Notes: generated by a model from the sequence alone, not told the origin. DNA of 64,000 nt from AP-15 sp963747735 (GCA_963747735.1 CAVVGE010000001.1:310001-374000); one strand, 5' to 3'; counted from the first letter of the stretch, positions 1 through 8,956 are shown. Translations and numbers: made by a program.

Positions 1-27
1 GCTATTGGGGCTGAGCCGGATCGCCCG

Positions 28-1248
28 CTAACGCTGGGCGGTGCGCCGCGGCAAAGCGGCGGGATCGATCTGCCGCAAGGCGGCATGCATCGAGATTTTG
101 CCATCGGGCGCGGTCCACACCGCGGCCAGCCCGCCGCCTTCGCGCGGGTTCAGCCGCAAGGTGCTCTTGCCTTTTTCGGCAAAGACGAATTCGTCGCCGA
201 CGATCCGCCCCTTGCGCCGCGCCCATTCGGCGGGCTCGTTCGGGTCGATGCCGGGCCCGATCGCATAGACCGCGTCAAGCGCATGGCCGTGCACGCCCTC
301 GATCGCGATCAGGACTTCGCGCCCGTTCGGATAAAACCCGTACCATGAAGCCGGGGCCGCAGCTTCCGTGTGCGCGGCGCGTGCGGCCGGTGCGGAGGCG
401 CCGGTGGCGGCGGCAGCGACCGGCACCACGGCCTTGACGCGGAACAGCTCGGCCGGCAAACGCAGATCGGCGCTCGGCGCCTCGCCCCAAGCCGGGTCGC
501 AATCAAACTCGTCCTTCTCCCGGCCGGCATCGACAAAATTGCGGATGCAGCCGGCAAACCGGCGCAAAAACAGACCCGAGGACGAGGCCCAATGACCGGA
601 GAGATAAGCGGGCTGGTCGATCACGGCAAAACCGAGGCCGCGGGCGGCGAGGATCGCGCGCGACCGCACCCCGCGACCGCCGGGATCGAAATCGTCGCCG
701 TGGAAAAAGAACAGCATGACCCGCGCCCGCCTGACCTGCTGCAGCAGCGGATAAAGGCGGGTCGCGTTCATCCGCCAGGTCGGGTAGAAATTGTCGAAAT
801 CGCCATACGCCGCCGGCGCGGTCGCGACCACCGCATCGATCTCGTTCGAGGCGTCCGCCGCCATCAGCGCCAAAAAGGCGCCGAAGGACTGTCCGGCGAG
901 GACGATGCGGCGATAGCCCGCATGCTTCAGCTCGCCGACATGCTGCACCAGGCGTTCGGTGCTGCGGGTCAGCGTGTCGCCATCGCGCAGCCGGTCGAAG
1001 CGCAGCACATCCCAGCCCGCATCGCGAAGCACCCGTAAATAGGGCGGGGTCGGCGATTGCAAATCTTCGGCGTCGATCGAACGGCCATGGCTCCAGACCA
1101 CCGCGCCTTTGGCATGAACGGGGCCGAGCAAAGCCTGAGGAAACGCAGGATCGATGCCAAACGCCGCTGCCGGGTTGCCGGTCGTCAGCACAAATCCAGT
1201 CGCCAACGCAAAAACGAGCGCAAGAATCGACTGCCGCATGTCTCGCAA
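28..1248 (-). CDS. exported alpha/beta-hydrolase fold protein
   Basis: Protein of 406 residues with a cleavable signal peptide (charged start, hydrophobic stretch at residues 8-24, Ala-rich end near 30), so probably periplasmic. A nucleophile elbow GQSFG sits at residues 119-123 (Ser121). An Asp-rich turn (HGDDFDP) and a later His (SGHWAS) could complete a Ser-Asp-His triad. The C-terminal third, after about residue 250, is Ala-rich and then carries a second small domain resembling lipocalin-like or extracellular sensor modules, which I cannot name. The substrate is unknown; esterase or peptidase activity is an inference from the fold. The gene stands alone. Confidence 0.75.
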   Translation of the reverse strand: MRDMRQSILALVFALATGFVLTTGNPAAAFGIDPAFPQALLGPVHAKGAVVWSHGRSIDAEDLQSPTPPYLRVLRDAGWDVLRFDRLRDGDTLTRSTERLVQHVGELKHAGYRRIVLAGQSFGAFLALMAADASNEIDAVVATAPAAYGDFDNFYPTWRMNATRLYPLLQQVRRARVMLFFFHGDDFDPGGRGVRSRAILAARGLGFAVIDQPAYLSGHWASSSGLFLRRFAGCIRNFVDAGREKDEFDCDPAWGEAPSADLRLPAELFRVKAVVPVAAAATGASAPAARAAHTEAAAPASWYGFYPNGREVLIAIEGVHGHALDAVYAIGPGIDPNEPAEWARRKGRIVGDEFVFAEKGKSTLRLNPREGGGLAAVWTAPDGKISMHAALRQIDPAALPRRTAQR

Positions 1249-1381
1249 TCCCCCCGCCCCCAGCCTTGCTCAAGGCCGCCCGGGAGGAAGTTTAGCGAAA
1301 CGATTTCCTTTATGTCACTTCGTAAATGGCATTGCCGGCGGCAAAACCGCGCATGCCACAATCTGCGGCGATGCTAAACGC

Positions 1382-1516
1382 TCAGATTTCGCGCAATGTC
1401 ATCAACACGATCGCAGCCAGCAGCACCCCCATTGGTGCCAGCCCTGCCTCGATCTGACCGCAGGCCATGCTGACAAGGGTGGTCGCGGCGGTGGCGGCTC
1501 CGATCAGAAACGGCAT
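1382..1516 (-). CDS. possible small membrane protein (44 aa)
   Basis: A 44-codon frame opens with MPFLIGAATAA and ends MTLREI. It has two hydrophobic stretches separated by a short polar turn (GQIEAG), as expected for a hairpin of two short membrane segments. It lies divergently upstream of the 134-residue protein starting at 1611. The ribosome-binding site is weak (GGGA). I recognise no family, and it could be chance. Confidence 0.25.
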   Translation of the reverse strand: MPFLIGAATAATTLVSMACGQIEAGLAPMGVLLAAIVLMTLREI

Positions 1517-1610
1517 TGGGTGTCCCGGCGATTGGCTCAAGGGTAAAGACCGGGTTAAAACGGGCGAGGGCCGCTGCTATTCCGCATCGGCGCGCCCAAA
1601 GCGAGGGCGG

Positions 1611-2015
1611 ATGGCGACGATCTATGTCGCGCGCAGCGTCAAGCTCGGTCGCTGGGCCTCGGATGTCGGGCTCGGCCGGTATGTATTCAAAATCGGCGTC
1701 GCCGACGGCGACCCGAAGGCGCTCGCCGCCGCCGGCTGGGCCGGCGAGAGCGACTGGACGATCCTGCGCCGCCAGCCGGTCGAGAACCTCGACGAAGAGG
1801 AGGCGATCGCCCGCCTCGCGCGCCGGGAAAAGATGATCGACCCGAACCTCTACCCAAAACTCAAGGGGACGGCCGGCGTGTTCCGGCTGACCCCGGCGCG
1901 GGTCGAAAACCACATCCTCGTGACCCGCGCCTTGGCCGGCGACAGCAATCGCACCGAGCTCAAGCTCAAGCCCGCCGATTTCGCCGACTACCTGATCCAC
2001 AACGCGCTGCGCTGA
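1611..2015 (+). CDS. hypothetical protein, 134 aa
   Basis: The start ATG at 1611 (MATIYVARSVKLG) is chosen because the longer in-frame extension has atypical composition. The N-terminal YVARSV...YVFKIGVAD pattern is loosely reminiscent of GIY-YIG-type folds (two short strands followed by Lys-Ile-Gly), but the later catalytic Arg and Glu of that family are not evident. The C-terminal half is charged and probably helical. No function is claimed. A larger frame on the opposite strand is a GC-rich shadow. Confidence 0.6.
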   Translation: MATIYVARSVKLGRWASDVGLGRYVFKIGVADGDPKALAAAGWAGESDWTILRRQPVENLDEEEAIARLARREKMIDPNLYPKLKGTAGVFRLTPARVENHILVTRALAGDSNRTELKLKPADFADYLIHNALR

Positions 2016-2027
2016 CCTCGTCCGCGA

Positions 2028-2222
2028 TCAAGGTGAGAGGCCTTGGCCTTTCCTCGCTACACGAATGCGCCAACGAGCCTTTGCAGCCGAAAGATCATGG
2101 TGCTCGAATTCCGTACGGTCGCGGAGGCGCTTCTCCCAGTAGAGGCCCGCAGTTCTATGAAATAGAGCCCAACCATCAGCTTCCTTGATTGCACGACACA
2201 ATATTTCGCCGTGATCCTCCAT
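2028..2222 (-). CDS. hypothetical protein, possibly the distal part of a broken gene
   Basis: A 64-residue frame from ATG 2222 (MEDHGEILCRAIKEADGW). The same frame stays open upstream to the TAA that ends the neighbouring 120-residue frame at 2292, and that stretch also reads like protein, but it holds no ATG, GTG or TTG. Either translation starts at MEDHG or the two frames were once one gene now split by the in-frame TAA. Base composition is less GC-rich than the flanks, suggesting acquired DNA. No family recognised. Confidence 0.4.
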   Translation of the reverse strand: MEDHGEILCRAIKEADGWALFHRTAGLYWEKRLRDRTEFEHHDLSAAKARWRIRVARKGQGLSP

Positions 2223-2291
2223 GGCGGCCGTTATAGGAACGGCGCTATATACATCGGAAATACGCCATCCAACAATCGTAAATTCTATGAT

Positions 2292-2654
2292 TTAGAGATC
2301 CTCGATCGTCGGATCACTTGAAAGACGCGGGTCAAAAACACTATTTAATTCTTCATGCCGTGAAAATTGGTCTAGCTCGTGCAAGCATCCGTTTTCGCCG
2401 ACCGCAATCGGGGCGTCTTCACTGTTAAAGCGGATTTCACGTACGAAGCGTGGGTTGAGAATTGTCCCGTCTTTGGTGGTAAGGCGCACATCTCGCCTCC
2501 GCGGAGATATCGTCTCTATTTTATCCCGCAGCACGGCAAAAAGGTCAAAGGGAGGGAATGGGATCGATCCTTGATGCGACGGACGCCCGCGACATTGGAC
2601 TCCTCGTCTCGCCAGACGCGCACAAAGCCTTCGCCCCAGCTGGAGTACCGCCAA
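2292..2654 (-). CDS. hypothetical protein, 120 aa
   Basis: The C-terminal 80 residues (RDVRLTTKDGTIL... to ...SSDPTIEDL) have normal protein-like composition, while the first 35 residues are Arg-rich and may not be translated, so the true start may lie further in. The gene is in the same frame as the 64-residue frame downstream and separated from it by one TAA. The region is AT-richer than its surroundings. Function unknown. Confidence 0.4.
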   Translation of the reverse strand: MAVLQLGRRLCARLARRGVQCRGRPSHQGSIPFPPFDLFAVLRDKIETISPRRRDVRLTTKDGTILNPRFVREIRFNSEDAPIAVGENGCLHELDQFSRHEELNSVFDPRLSSDPTIEDL

Positions 2655-2689
2655 AGGCCGAGGCGGGTTAGCCGTTGGCGGCGATCGAC

Positions 2690-4324
2690 CTACTTCTGTT
2701 GCAAGGCTTCGAGCGCCTCCGGGGTGTCGATGTCGACGAGGATCGCGTCGTCGTCCATCTCAATTTCGGCAACGAGCTCGGCATGCTCGCCGATCAGGTG
2801 GCGGGCGCCGACATCGCCGGCGATCTGCGCCATCTCGGAGAAGAAGCGCCGCGCCCACAGGACCGGGTTGCCGCGCTTGCCATGCCGGGTCGGCACGATG
2901 ATGGCGCGGCCTTCGAGCGGGTTGAAGGCGGCGATCAGCCGGTCGAGATGGCGGCCGGTAACGAGCGGCATGTCGCCGAGGGCGACGATAACGCCGTCGA
3001 GATCGGGCGGCAGCGCCGCGAGCCCGCGCTTTAGCGAGGTCGAGAGGCCGTCGGCGAAATCCGGGTTGCGCACGCGCTCGACCGGCAACTTGCCGAGCGC
3101 CGCATCGACCTCTTCGGAGCGGTTGCCGAGGACGGCGACGATCGGCCGGGCGGGTGAGGCGAGCAATCGCCGGGCGACACGCGCCACCATCGGCACGCCT
3201 TCGATCTCGGCCAGCATCTTGCTCGGGCCGCCCATCCGCCGCGACTGCCCGGCGGCGAGCAGCAAGACGCCGATATGCGGGCCGGGCGGGCCTTTCTTTT
3301 CCTTGGCCGTGGGCGGCTTCGCCTCGGCCCGCGGCAATGGCCGCGACGGGATCTCGGCCAAGAGCCCGCCGCTGCCCATGCGCATGATCTCGGCCGCCCC
3401 GACCGGCAAGCCGGCGACGATCCGCTGCAGCACCCAGTCGAAGCCGTTGACCTTGGGCGAGCGGGCGCAGCCCGGCAGGCCCAATACGACCAGCTCGCCG
3501 ACATGGCCCAGCAGCAAGAGGTTGCCGGGATCGACCGGCATGCCGAAATGGTCGATCGTGCCGCCCGCCGCGACGATCGCGGCCGGGATCACGTCGCGCC
3601 GGTCGAGGATCGCCGAGGCGCCGTGGATCAGCAGCAGATCGACCCCGCGCGCGGCCGGCGTGGCGATGACAGCCGCCAGCTCGGTGGTTGCGTGGACGCA
3701 GCGCTCCTCGAAAGCGAGCGTGCAGCCGAGGGCGGCGAGCCGGCCCTCGGTCACCTCTCGGGTCTTGTCGAGGATCGTCTCCTTGAGGCCGGGCAGCCGG
3801 GTCTGGACCAGGCCCATCGACAGCGCTCGGAACGGCGCCACCCGCAGCAGCGGCCCCTCGGCGATCGCCGCCTTGACACAGTCGTTGACGGCGTCTTCGG
3901 GTGCCGCGAACGGGATGATCTTGGCGGTGGCGACCATCTGCTTCGGCTCGACCACCGCATAGGGCGGCAACGTGCCGAACGTGATCGCCTCGTCTACGAG
4001 GTTCAGGCGGTCGATGCGCTCGGGGTCGAAAACCAACACCCCCCGCGCGTCGGCAAACAGATTGGCGCGCCCGGTAAACGGTGCCGCGACCGAGACACCG
4101 GGGCCCACCACCGCCGCCGCCACCCGTTGCGCCGCCTCGTTCTCGGCGACGTCGCCGGGCTCGAGCCGAGCGACGACGATCCGCGAGATGCCGGCGGCCT
4201 CGATCAGCGCGAGGTCGGCCGCAGAGAGGGTCCGGGCTTTTTTGAGCGCGGTCGTGCCGAGCCGCAGGCTGTGCGCGAGCACCGCCCCCTCGGCCTCCGC
4301 AACCGGGACCTCACCGAACTTCAT
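2690..4324 (-). CDS. molybdopterin-binding / nucleotidyltransferase fusion protein
   Basis: A 544-residue two-domain protein. Residues 1 to about 340 match the MoeA/CinA-type molybdopterin-binding fold (ILDRRDVIPAAI and the GLPGCARSPKVNGFDW segment). After a Pro/Lys linker, residues 348-544 form a MobA/MocA-like nucleotidyltransferase with the GVLLLAAGQSRRMGG nucleotide loop and an ALGDMPLV metal-binding Asp. Such fusions are thought to make the cytidylylated molybdenum cofactor used by xanthine dehydrogenase and CO dehydrogenase family enzymes. The start ATG overlaps the stop of the upstream XdhC gene by 4 bases (ATGA), so it is the last gene of the CoxDEF-like operon. Confidence 0.85.
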   Translation of the reverse strand: MKFGEVPVAEAEGAVLAHSLRLGTTALKKARTLSAADLALIEAAGISRIVVARLEPGDVAENEAAQRVAAAVVGPGVSVAAPFTGRANLFADARGVLVFDPERIDRLNLVDEAITFGTLPPYAVVEPKQMVATAKIIPFAAPEDAVNDCVKAAIAEGPLLRVAPFRALSMGLVQTRLPGLKETILDKTREVTEGRLAALGCTLAFEERCVHATTELAAVIATPAARGVDLLLIHGASAILDRRDVIPAAIVAAGGTIDHFGMPVDPGNLLLLGHVGELVVLGLPGCARSPKVNGFDWVLQRIVAGLPVGAAEIMRMGSGGLLAEIPSRPLPRAEAKPPTAKEKKGPPGPHIGVLLLAAGQSRRMGGPSKMLAEIEGVPMVARVARRLLASPARPIVAVLGNRSEEVDAALGKLPVERVRNPDFADGLSTSLKRGLAALPPDLDGVIVALGDMPLVTGRHLDRLIAAFNPLEGRAIIVPTRHGKRGNPVLWARRFFSEMAQIAGDVGARHLIGEHAELVAEIEMDDDAILVDIDTPEALEALQQK

Positions 4325-5031
4325 GCCGCTTGCGCCGTCTCGCCCTGGCGCAGCACGCGGGTCATCTCGGCAACGATCGAGACCGCGACCTCGGCCGGCG
4401 ACACCGCGCCGATGGCGAGGCCGACCGGGCCGTGGATGCGAGCGAGATCGGCCTCGCTAAAGCCCATCTCCTTCAGCCGCCCGCAGCGCGTGGCGTGGTT
4501 GCGGCGCGAGCCGAGCGCGCCGATGTAAAAGCACTCCGAGCGCAACGCCGCGGCCAAGGCCGGATCGTCGAGCTTTGGGTCATGGGTCAGCGCGACGACC
4601 GCCGAGCCGCGATCGGGGTGGAGCTTGTCGAGCGCTTCGTCGGGCCATTCGGTGACGAGCTCGACACCCGGAAACCGGGCGGCCGTGGCAAAGGCGCCGC
4701 GCGGGTCGATCACCGTCACCGCATAATCGGCAAGCGTCAGCATCTGCGACAACGGCTGGGCGATATGCACCGCACCGATCACAAAACAGCGGTGCGGCGG
4801 CGTCAGCACCTCGATAAAGACGCGGCCGGCGGCGGTGTCGATCGTACGGTTGCGACCGCTGCGCCGTGCCTCGCGCAGCCGTTCGAGCGCGGCGTCGTCG
4901 AGCACCAGATCGCCCTCGGCATGGTCGCCGTCCAGCAGCAATTGTCCGCCGCCGGCGAGGTCGGTGACGAGCGCGACCGAGCGGTGCTCGCGCGCAGCCG
5001 CGACCACCCGGTCGAGAATCCGCCCCTTCAT
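4321..5031 (-). CDS. XdhC-family protein, C-terminal Rossmann domain unit
   Basis: A 236-residue protein opening MKGRILDRVVAAAREHR. It corresponds to the C-terminal domain of XdhC/CoxF (FVIGAVHIAQPLSQML nucleotide-binding start, GALGSRRNHATR, IHGPVGLAIGAVSPAEVAVSI). XdhC proteins insert sulfurated molybdenum cofactor into molybdenum hydroxylases. Here the family is split into two genes overlapping by ATGA at both borders. The usual GAGHVAQ loop is written GAVHIAQ. The start was chosen from the 4-base overlap with the upstream half-gene. Confidence 0.85.
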   Translation of the reverse strand: MKGRILDRVVAAAREHRSVALVTDLAGGGQLLLDGDHAEGDLVLDDAALERLREARRSGRNRTIDTAAGRVFIEVLTPPHRCFVIGAVHIAQPLSQMLTLADYAVTVIDPRGAFATAARFPGVELVTEWPDEALDKLHPDRGSAVVALTHDPKLDDPALAAALRSECFYIGALGSRRNHATRCGRLKEMGFSEADLARIHGPVGLAIGAVSPAEVAVSIVAEMTRVLRQGETAQAA

Positions 5032-5348
5032 TCGACGCGCTCGACAAAAATCTGGATCTTGCCGCCGCAGGCGAGACCGACCTCCCAGGCCTCGTTGTCG
5101 CTGACGCCAAAATCGAGAAGCCGCGACTTGCCGTCGCGGATCGCCGCGAGCGCCTCTTCGACGACCGCACCCTCGACGCAGCCGCCCGAGACCGAGCCCA
5201 CCATCGCACCCGTCTCGTCGACCGCGAGCTTGGCGCCGACCGGCCGGGGCGAAGAGCCCCAGGTGGTGACGACGGTCGCCAACGCGACACCCGACCCCGC
5301 CTCGCGCCAGCGCGCCGCCTGCTCCAGGATTTCCGCCGTATCGCTCAT
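5028..5348 (-). CDS. XdhC/CoxI N-terminal domain protein
   Basis: A 106-residue protein matching the XdhC_CoxI N-terminal domain, with the hallmark ALATVVTTWGSSPRPVGAKL, then GSVSGGCVEGAVVEEA and a C-terminal ACGGKIQIFVERV. The Cys in SGGCVEG and the CGG motif are typical of the family and are linked to binding or sulfuration of the cofactor. It stops inside the ATG of the downstream Rossmann-domain gene and starts inside the stop of the VWA gene, so the genes are translationally coupled. Confidence 0.9.
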   Translation of the reverse strand: MSDTAEILEQAARWREAGSGVALATVVTTWGSSPRPVGAKLAVDETGAMVGSVSGGCVEGAVVEEALAAIRDGKSRLLDFGVSDNEAWEVGLACGGKIQIFVERVE

Positions 5349-6564
5349 GCCGCCTTCTCCTCACTCTGCTGCCGAGCCGCGCCCGCCGAGCCGCGCCGCA
5401 CGATCGGGGCGCTCAGCACCGCGACCAGGCTCTCCAGGCTTTCGAGATTGTGCACCGGCCGGAACTCGTCGACATAGGGCATCATCGCCCGCATCCCCAA
5501 TGATCTTGGCTCGAACCCCTCATAGCGCAACAGCGGGTTCAGCCAGACGAGGCGCCGGCACGAGCGGTGCAGCCGATCCATCTCGCGCGCCAGGCCCACG
5601 CCGGCGTCGCGGTCGAGCCCGTCGGTGATCAAGAGCACGATCGCGCCCTGGCCGAGAAGCCGCCGCGACCACAGCCGGTTGAACTCGGCGAGCGCATGGC
5701 CGATGCGGGTCCCGCCCGACCAATCCTCGACCGCTTCGCCGACCCGCTCCAACGCCAGATCGACATCGCGATGGCGCAGATAGCGGGTGATGTTGGTGAG
5801 CCTGGTGCCAAAGACAAAGCTCGAGACCCGGTCGCGGTCGTTGGTGAGCGTGTGCATAAAATGCAGAAAACTCGGCTGTAGCGGCTCATCGACCCCGAGA
5901 TGTCGCACAGGAGGACGAGCGGCGGCGGGCGCCGGCGCCGGCTCTTGCGCTTCAACTCGACAAGGCCGCCCGAGCGCAATGCCGCGCGCATCGTCGCCCG
6001 CAGATCGGCGCGAGCACCGCGCCGGTCGGGTCGAAAACGCCGGGTCGGCACATCCTCGACCGCCAGCCGCAGCCGCGCGATCGCCAGCTTGGCACGCGCC
6101 AGCTCGGCCAACGACATCTTCTCGAAATCCATCTGGCGCAGCTGCTCGCGGTCGGAAAAGGTCATGACCGCGTCGAGCTCGGTCTCCACCTCCTCGGGCT
6201 CGCCCGCCGGCTGCTCCCGGTTCGGATGCAGCGCCTCGGCGAGCCGCCGCGCCATCTCCGCGCCCCGCTCCTCCGTCGTGTCGAGGCGCAGCTCGGGCAA
6301 TACCAGCGCCATCATCTTTTTCAAGAGGTCCGGGTTGCGCCAGAACACGTGGAACGCCTGGTCGAAGATCAGCCGCTGGTCCGGCCGGTTGACGAGCACC
6401 GCATGCAATGTCCAGTAGAAATCGCGGCGGTCGGTGATGCCGACGGCCCTGACCGCCTCGACCGCATCGATGACCTTGCCCGGACCGACCGGCAGCCCCG
6501 CCGCCCGCAGCGTGCGGGCGAAATGCATCAGATTGGCGAGCAGCGCTCCGCCGGTCTCGGGCAT
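5345..6564 (-). CDS. CoxE-like VWA-domain protein (reading frame broken once)
   Basis: The first part (MPETGGALLANLMHFARTL to the MIDAS motif DISGSMSRYSR) and the last part (FLHFMHTLTNDRDRV to the stop at 5345) are in different frames. They join at a run of four A at 5867-5870 (T on the coding strand); one extra T restores the conserved RVFLHFMHT join. The full product would be about 406 residues, normal for CoxE. CoxE partners a MoxR ATPase (CoxD) to assemble the CO dehydrogenase-type active site. Whether the frameshift is real or a consensus error cannot be decided here; the intact operon favours error. Confidence 0.8.
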
Positions 6565-6585
6565 TACGGTTGCGCCCCGTCGGAT

Positions 6586-6660
6586 GCCCCCTCACCCTCC
6601 CGCTGCGCGGGTCCCTCCCTCTCCCCGCCTGCGGGGTGAGGGCTGGGGTGAGGGGCCTTC
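6586..6660. repeat. palindromic repeat forming the end of moxR
   Basis: GC-rich interrupted palindrome of the CCTCACCC...GGGTGAGG type. It overlaps the 3' end of the MoxR gene, so the last 20 or so residues of MoxR (EGPSPQPSPRRRGEGG and on) are encoded by repeat DNA. A related element lies after sdhB. Confidence 0.6.
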
Positions 6661-7587
6661 CTGCATGACGGCGGCGGCTTCGGCCTTGATCTGATCGAGC
6701 AGGCGGGCGGCTTCGCTGCCTTGGATGCGGGCGATGTCGTCCTGGTATTTGAGGAGGACGCCCAACGTGTCGTTGACCGCTTGCGGGCTCAATTCCAGCA
6801 CGTCCAACTGCATCAGCGCCTCGGTCCAGTCGATGGTCTCGGCGATGCCCGGCAATTTGAACAGGTCCATCGTCCGCAATTTCTGCACAAAGGCGACGAC
6901 TTCTTGCGACAGATGCTCGCCGGCACCCGGCGCCTTGCGCTTCAGGATCTCCAGCTCGCGCTCGGCGGTCGGGTAGTCGATCCAGTAGTAAAAACAGCGC
7001 CGCTTCAGCGCGTCGTGGATTTCGCGGGTACGGTTCGAGGTGATGATGACGATCGGCGGCGCCTCGGCGCGGATCGTGCCGATCTCCGGGATCGTCACCT
7101 GGAAATCGGATAGGAGCTCGAGGAGATAGGCCTCGAACGGCTCGTCGGTGCGGTCGAGCTCGTCGATCAGCAGCACCGGCGCGCCGGCGAGGTCCGGCTC
7201 CAGCGCTTGCAGCAGCGGCCGCTTGAGCAGGAACCGGTCGGAAAAGATCGTGCTCTCGATCTCGCCGCGGTCCTCCTCGGCCGCTTCGGCGAGGCGGATC
7301 TCGATCATCTGGCGCGCGTAATCCCATTCGTAGACCGCCGAGGCGACGTCGAGCCCCTCGTAGCATTGCAGGCGAATGAGGCGGCGGTGGAGTGCTGCTG
7401 CCAGCACCTTGGCGATCTCGGTCTTGCCGACCCCGGCCTCGCCTTCGAGAAACAACGGCCGCTTCAAGCGCAAGGAGAGGTGCACCGCTGTCGCCAGGCT
7501 GCGATCGGCGATGTAATCGGCGCTGCCGAGAAGCCCGAGGGTGTCTGTAACCGAGTTGGGCAGTCCGGCCGGCACGGCAGCGTCCAT
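6592..7587 (-). CDS. MoxR-family AAA+ ATPase (CoxD-like)
   Basis: A 331-residue protein from MDAAVPAGLPNSVTD. Walker A GEAGVGKTE, Walker B VLLIDELDRTD, sensor 1 ITSNRTRE and the Arg finger in ALKRRCFYYWIDYP are all visible. MoxR ATPases act with VWA proteins as metal-centre chaperones, and the downstream CoxE and XdhC genes identify this as the CoxD type. The extra C-terminal tail comes from a palindromic repeat at 6586-6660 and is probably dispensable. The ATG at 7587 is preferred because the longer upstream extension reads as noncoding. Confidence 0.9.
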   Translation of the reverse strand: MDAAVPAGLPNSVTDTLGLLGSADYIADRSLATAVHLSLRLKRPLFLEGEAGVGKTEIAKVLAAALHRRLIRLQCYEGLDVASAVYEWDYARQMIEIRLAEAAEEDRGEIESTIFSDRFLLKRPLLQALEPDLAGAPVLLIDELDRTDEPFEAYLLELLSDFQVTIPEIGTIRAEAPPIVIITSNRTREIHDALKRRCFYYWIDYPTAERELEILKRKAPGAGEHLSQEVVAFVQKLRTMDLFKLPGIAETIDWTEALMQLDVLELSPQAVNDTLGVLLKYQDDIARIQGSEAARLLDQIKAEAAAVMQEGPSPQPSPRRRGEGGTRAAGG

Positions 7588-7612
7588 CAGAGCGATCCCG
7601 ATCGCAGCAAAA

Positions 7613-7635
7613 GCCCTCTCCCGACGGGAGAGGGC
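7613..7635. repeat. short perfect inverted repeat upstream of moxR
   Basis: GCCCTCTCC and GGAGAGGGC flank a few bases, forming a strong hairpin in the 112-base gap between the LpoA-like gene and moxR. It could terminate transcription from the LpoA-like gene or be a small repetitive element; there is no clear T-run. Confidence 0.5.
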
Positions 7636-7699
7636 GAGAAGACCAGCCATATTTAATGCTGCCGCACCCTGATCGCCACCGGCAAACCGCCGCGCCCGT

Positions 7700-8956
7700 T
7701 CAGTAGCCGAGATTCTGAAAGCTCTGCGGCGCCGGGCTGACCACGACATTGCCCTCGGGCTCGACTTCGAGCACGGCGAGCGCGCGCTGCGCCAGGCCCG
7801 CGGGGGTAAAGCGGAAGAGGCCGTCGACACCGGCAAAGCCGTTTGGGTTGAGGATCGCCTCGCGCGAGAAAGGCGGGCCGCCCTCGCCCCGAGAGAGGGC
7901 AGCGGCAAGTGCTGCGGCGTCGTAGCCGAGCGCGGCCAGGCGCGGTGGCTCGCTGCCATAGGTCGCGCGGTAGCGCTGCTCGAAATCGCGCCGCGCCTCG
8001 GGCGGCGAGGCGGCAAACCAGCCGCCGTCGAGTGCCGCGTCGCTGCCGATGTCGGGCACATCCCACAGCCCGCTGCCGAGCAGCCGCACCGCCTTGGTGT
8101 CGAGCCCGGCGCTGTGCAGCTGCTGCGCGATCTGGCGCAGCGGCGCCCCACCCTCGGGCAGCAGCAGCGCGTCGAACGATACCGCCGGCGGGGTCGCGGC
8201 CGAGGGCGCTTGGTCCGGCGCGGGCGGGGCTGTTGCCGGTGCCGGTGCCGGGAGCAAGCCGTGGATCGCCGCGGCAACATCGCCGCCCGGCTGGTAGAAC
8301 TCGATGCCGGTGACGCTCGCCTCGGTCGGCCCCGCCGTCTGGCGCAGCGCATCCGCCATCAAATGGCCGTAGGCCGTGTTCGGCGCCAGCACGGCGAACC
8401 GGCGAATGCCGCGGTCATGGGCAAAGCCGACCTCGCGCACGACCTCCTCGCGCGGCAGAAACCCCATCAGAAAGGTGTTGCCGCCGGCGAGGCTTTCGAC
8501 TGTCGAAAAGGCGACGACGTTGACATGGGCCGCGGCCGCGACCGGCTTGACCGCCTCGACCTCGGCTGCAACCAGTGGGCCGAAGATCACCTTCACGCCT
8601 TCGCTGATCGCCGCGCGCGCCGCGCTCGCGGCACCCTGCGGTGTCCCGCCGGTGTCGCGCGGCACCAGGGTCAGCTGGTCGCCGCCGGTCTCGAACAATG
8701 CCAGCTGGGCGGCGTTGAGGATCGCCTTGCCGAGCTCGGCATTGCCGCCCGAGAGCGGCACCAGCAGCGCCACCTTGGCCCTCCCCGTCGCCGCCGATGC
8801 CGGTGGCGGCACCGGCGCCGGCATCGGCTCGCCATAGGGCGGTTGCGCCGGCGAGAGCGGCGCCGCTACCATCGGCGGTGGCGCGCAGGAGGCGAGCGCG
8901 GCGGTGGCGAGGACAGCCAGAGGTGCGGCGAACCGAGGGGTACACCAACGCGGCAA
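7700..8956 (-). CDS. LpoA-like penicillin-binding protein activator (periplasmic-binding fold lipoprotein)
   Basis: A 418-residue lipoprotein with a classical lipobox (ALASC, Cys at about residue 24) and a Pro/Ala linker, followed by a type I periplasmic binding fold (KVALLVPLSGGNAELG, VIFGPLVAAEV, FAVLAPNTAYGHLMADAL). Alphaproteobacterial homologues are annotated as penicillin-binding protein activators or branched-chain amino acid-type binding proteins. Position next to rsmI and yraN matches the conserved lpoA–rsmI–yraN arrangement, which supports the activator role. It is divergent from rsmI, with overlapping 5' ends. Confidence 0.8.
   Translation of the reverse strand: MPRWCTPRFAAPLAVLATAALASCAPPPMVAAPLSPAQPPYGEPMPAPVPPPASAATGRAKVALLVPLSGGNAELGKAILNAAQLALFETGGDQLTLVPRDTGGTPQGAASAARAAISEGVKVIFGPLVAAEVEAVKPVAAAAHVNVVAFSTVESLAGGNTFLMGFLPREEVVREVGFAHDRGIRRFAVLAPNTAYGHLMADALRQTAGPTEASVTGIEFYQPGGDVAAAIHGLLPAPAPATAPPAPDQAPSAATPPAVSFDALLLPEGGAPLRQIAQQLHSAGLDTKAVRLLGSGLWDVPDIGSDAALDGGWFAASPPEARRDFEQRYRATYGSEPPRLAALGYDAAALAAALSRGEGGPPFSREAILNPNGFAGVDGLFRFTPAGLAQRALAVLEVEPEGNVVVSPAPQSFQNLGY

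Noticed and set aside
1374..2000. 208-residue minus-strand frame
   Set aside because: It is the complement of the 134-residue plus-strand gene, with the composition expected of GC-rich shadow frames.
2558..2671. 37-residue plus-strand frame with a good ribosome-binding site (MGSILDATDARDIGLL)
   Set aside because: It is antisense to the 120-residue frame, very short and without a known family; not enough support.
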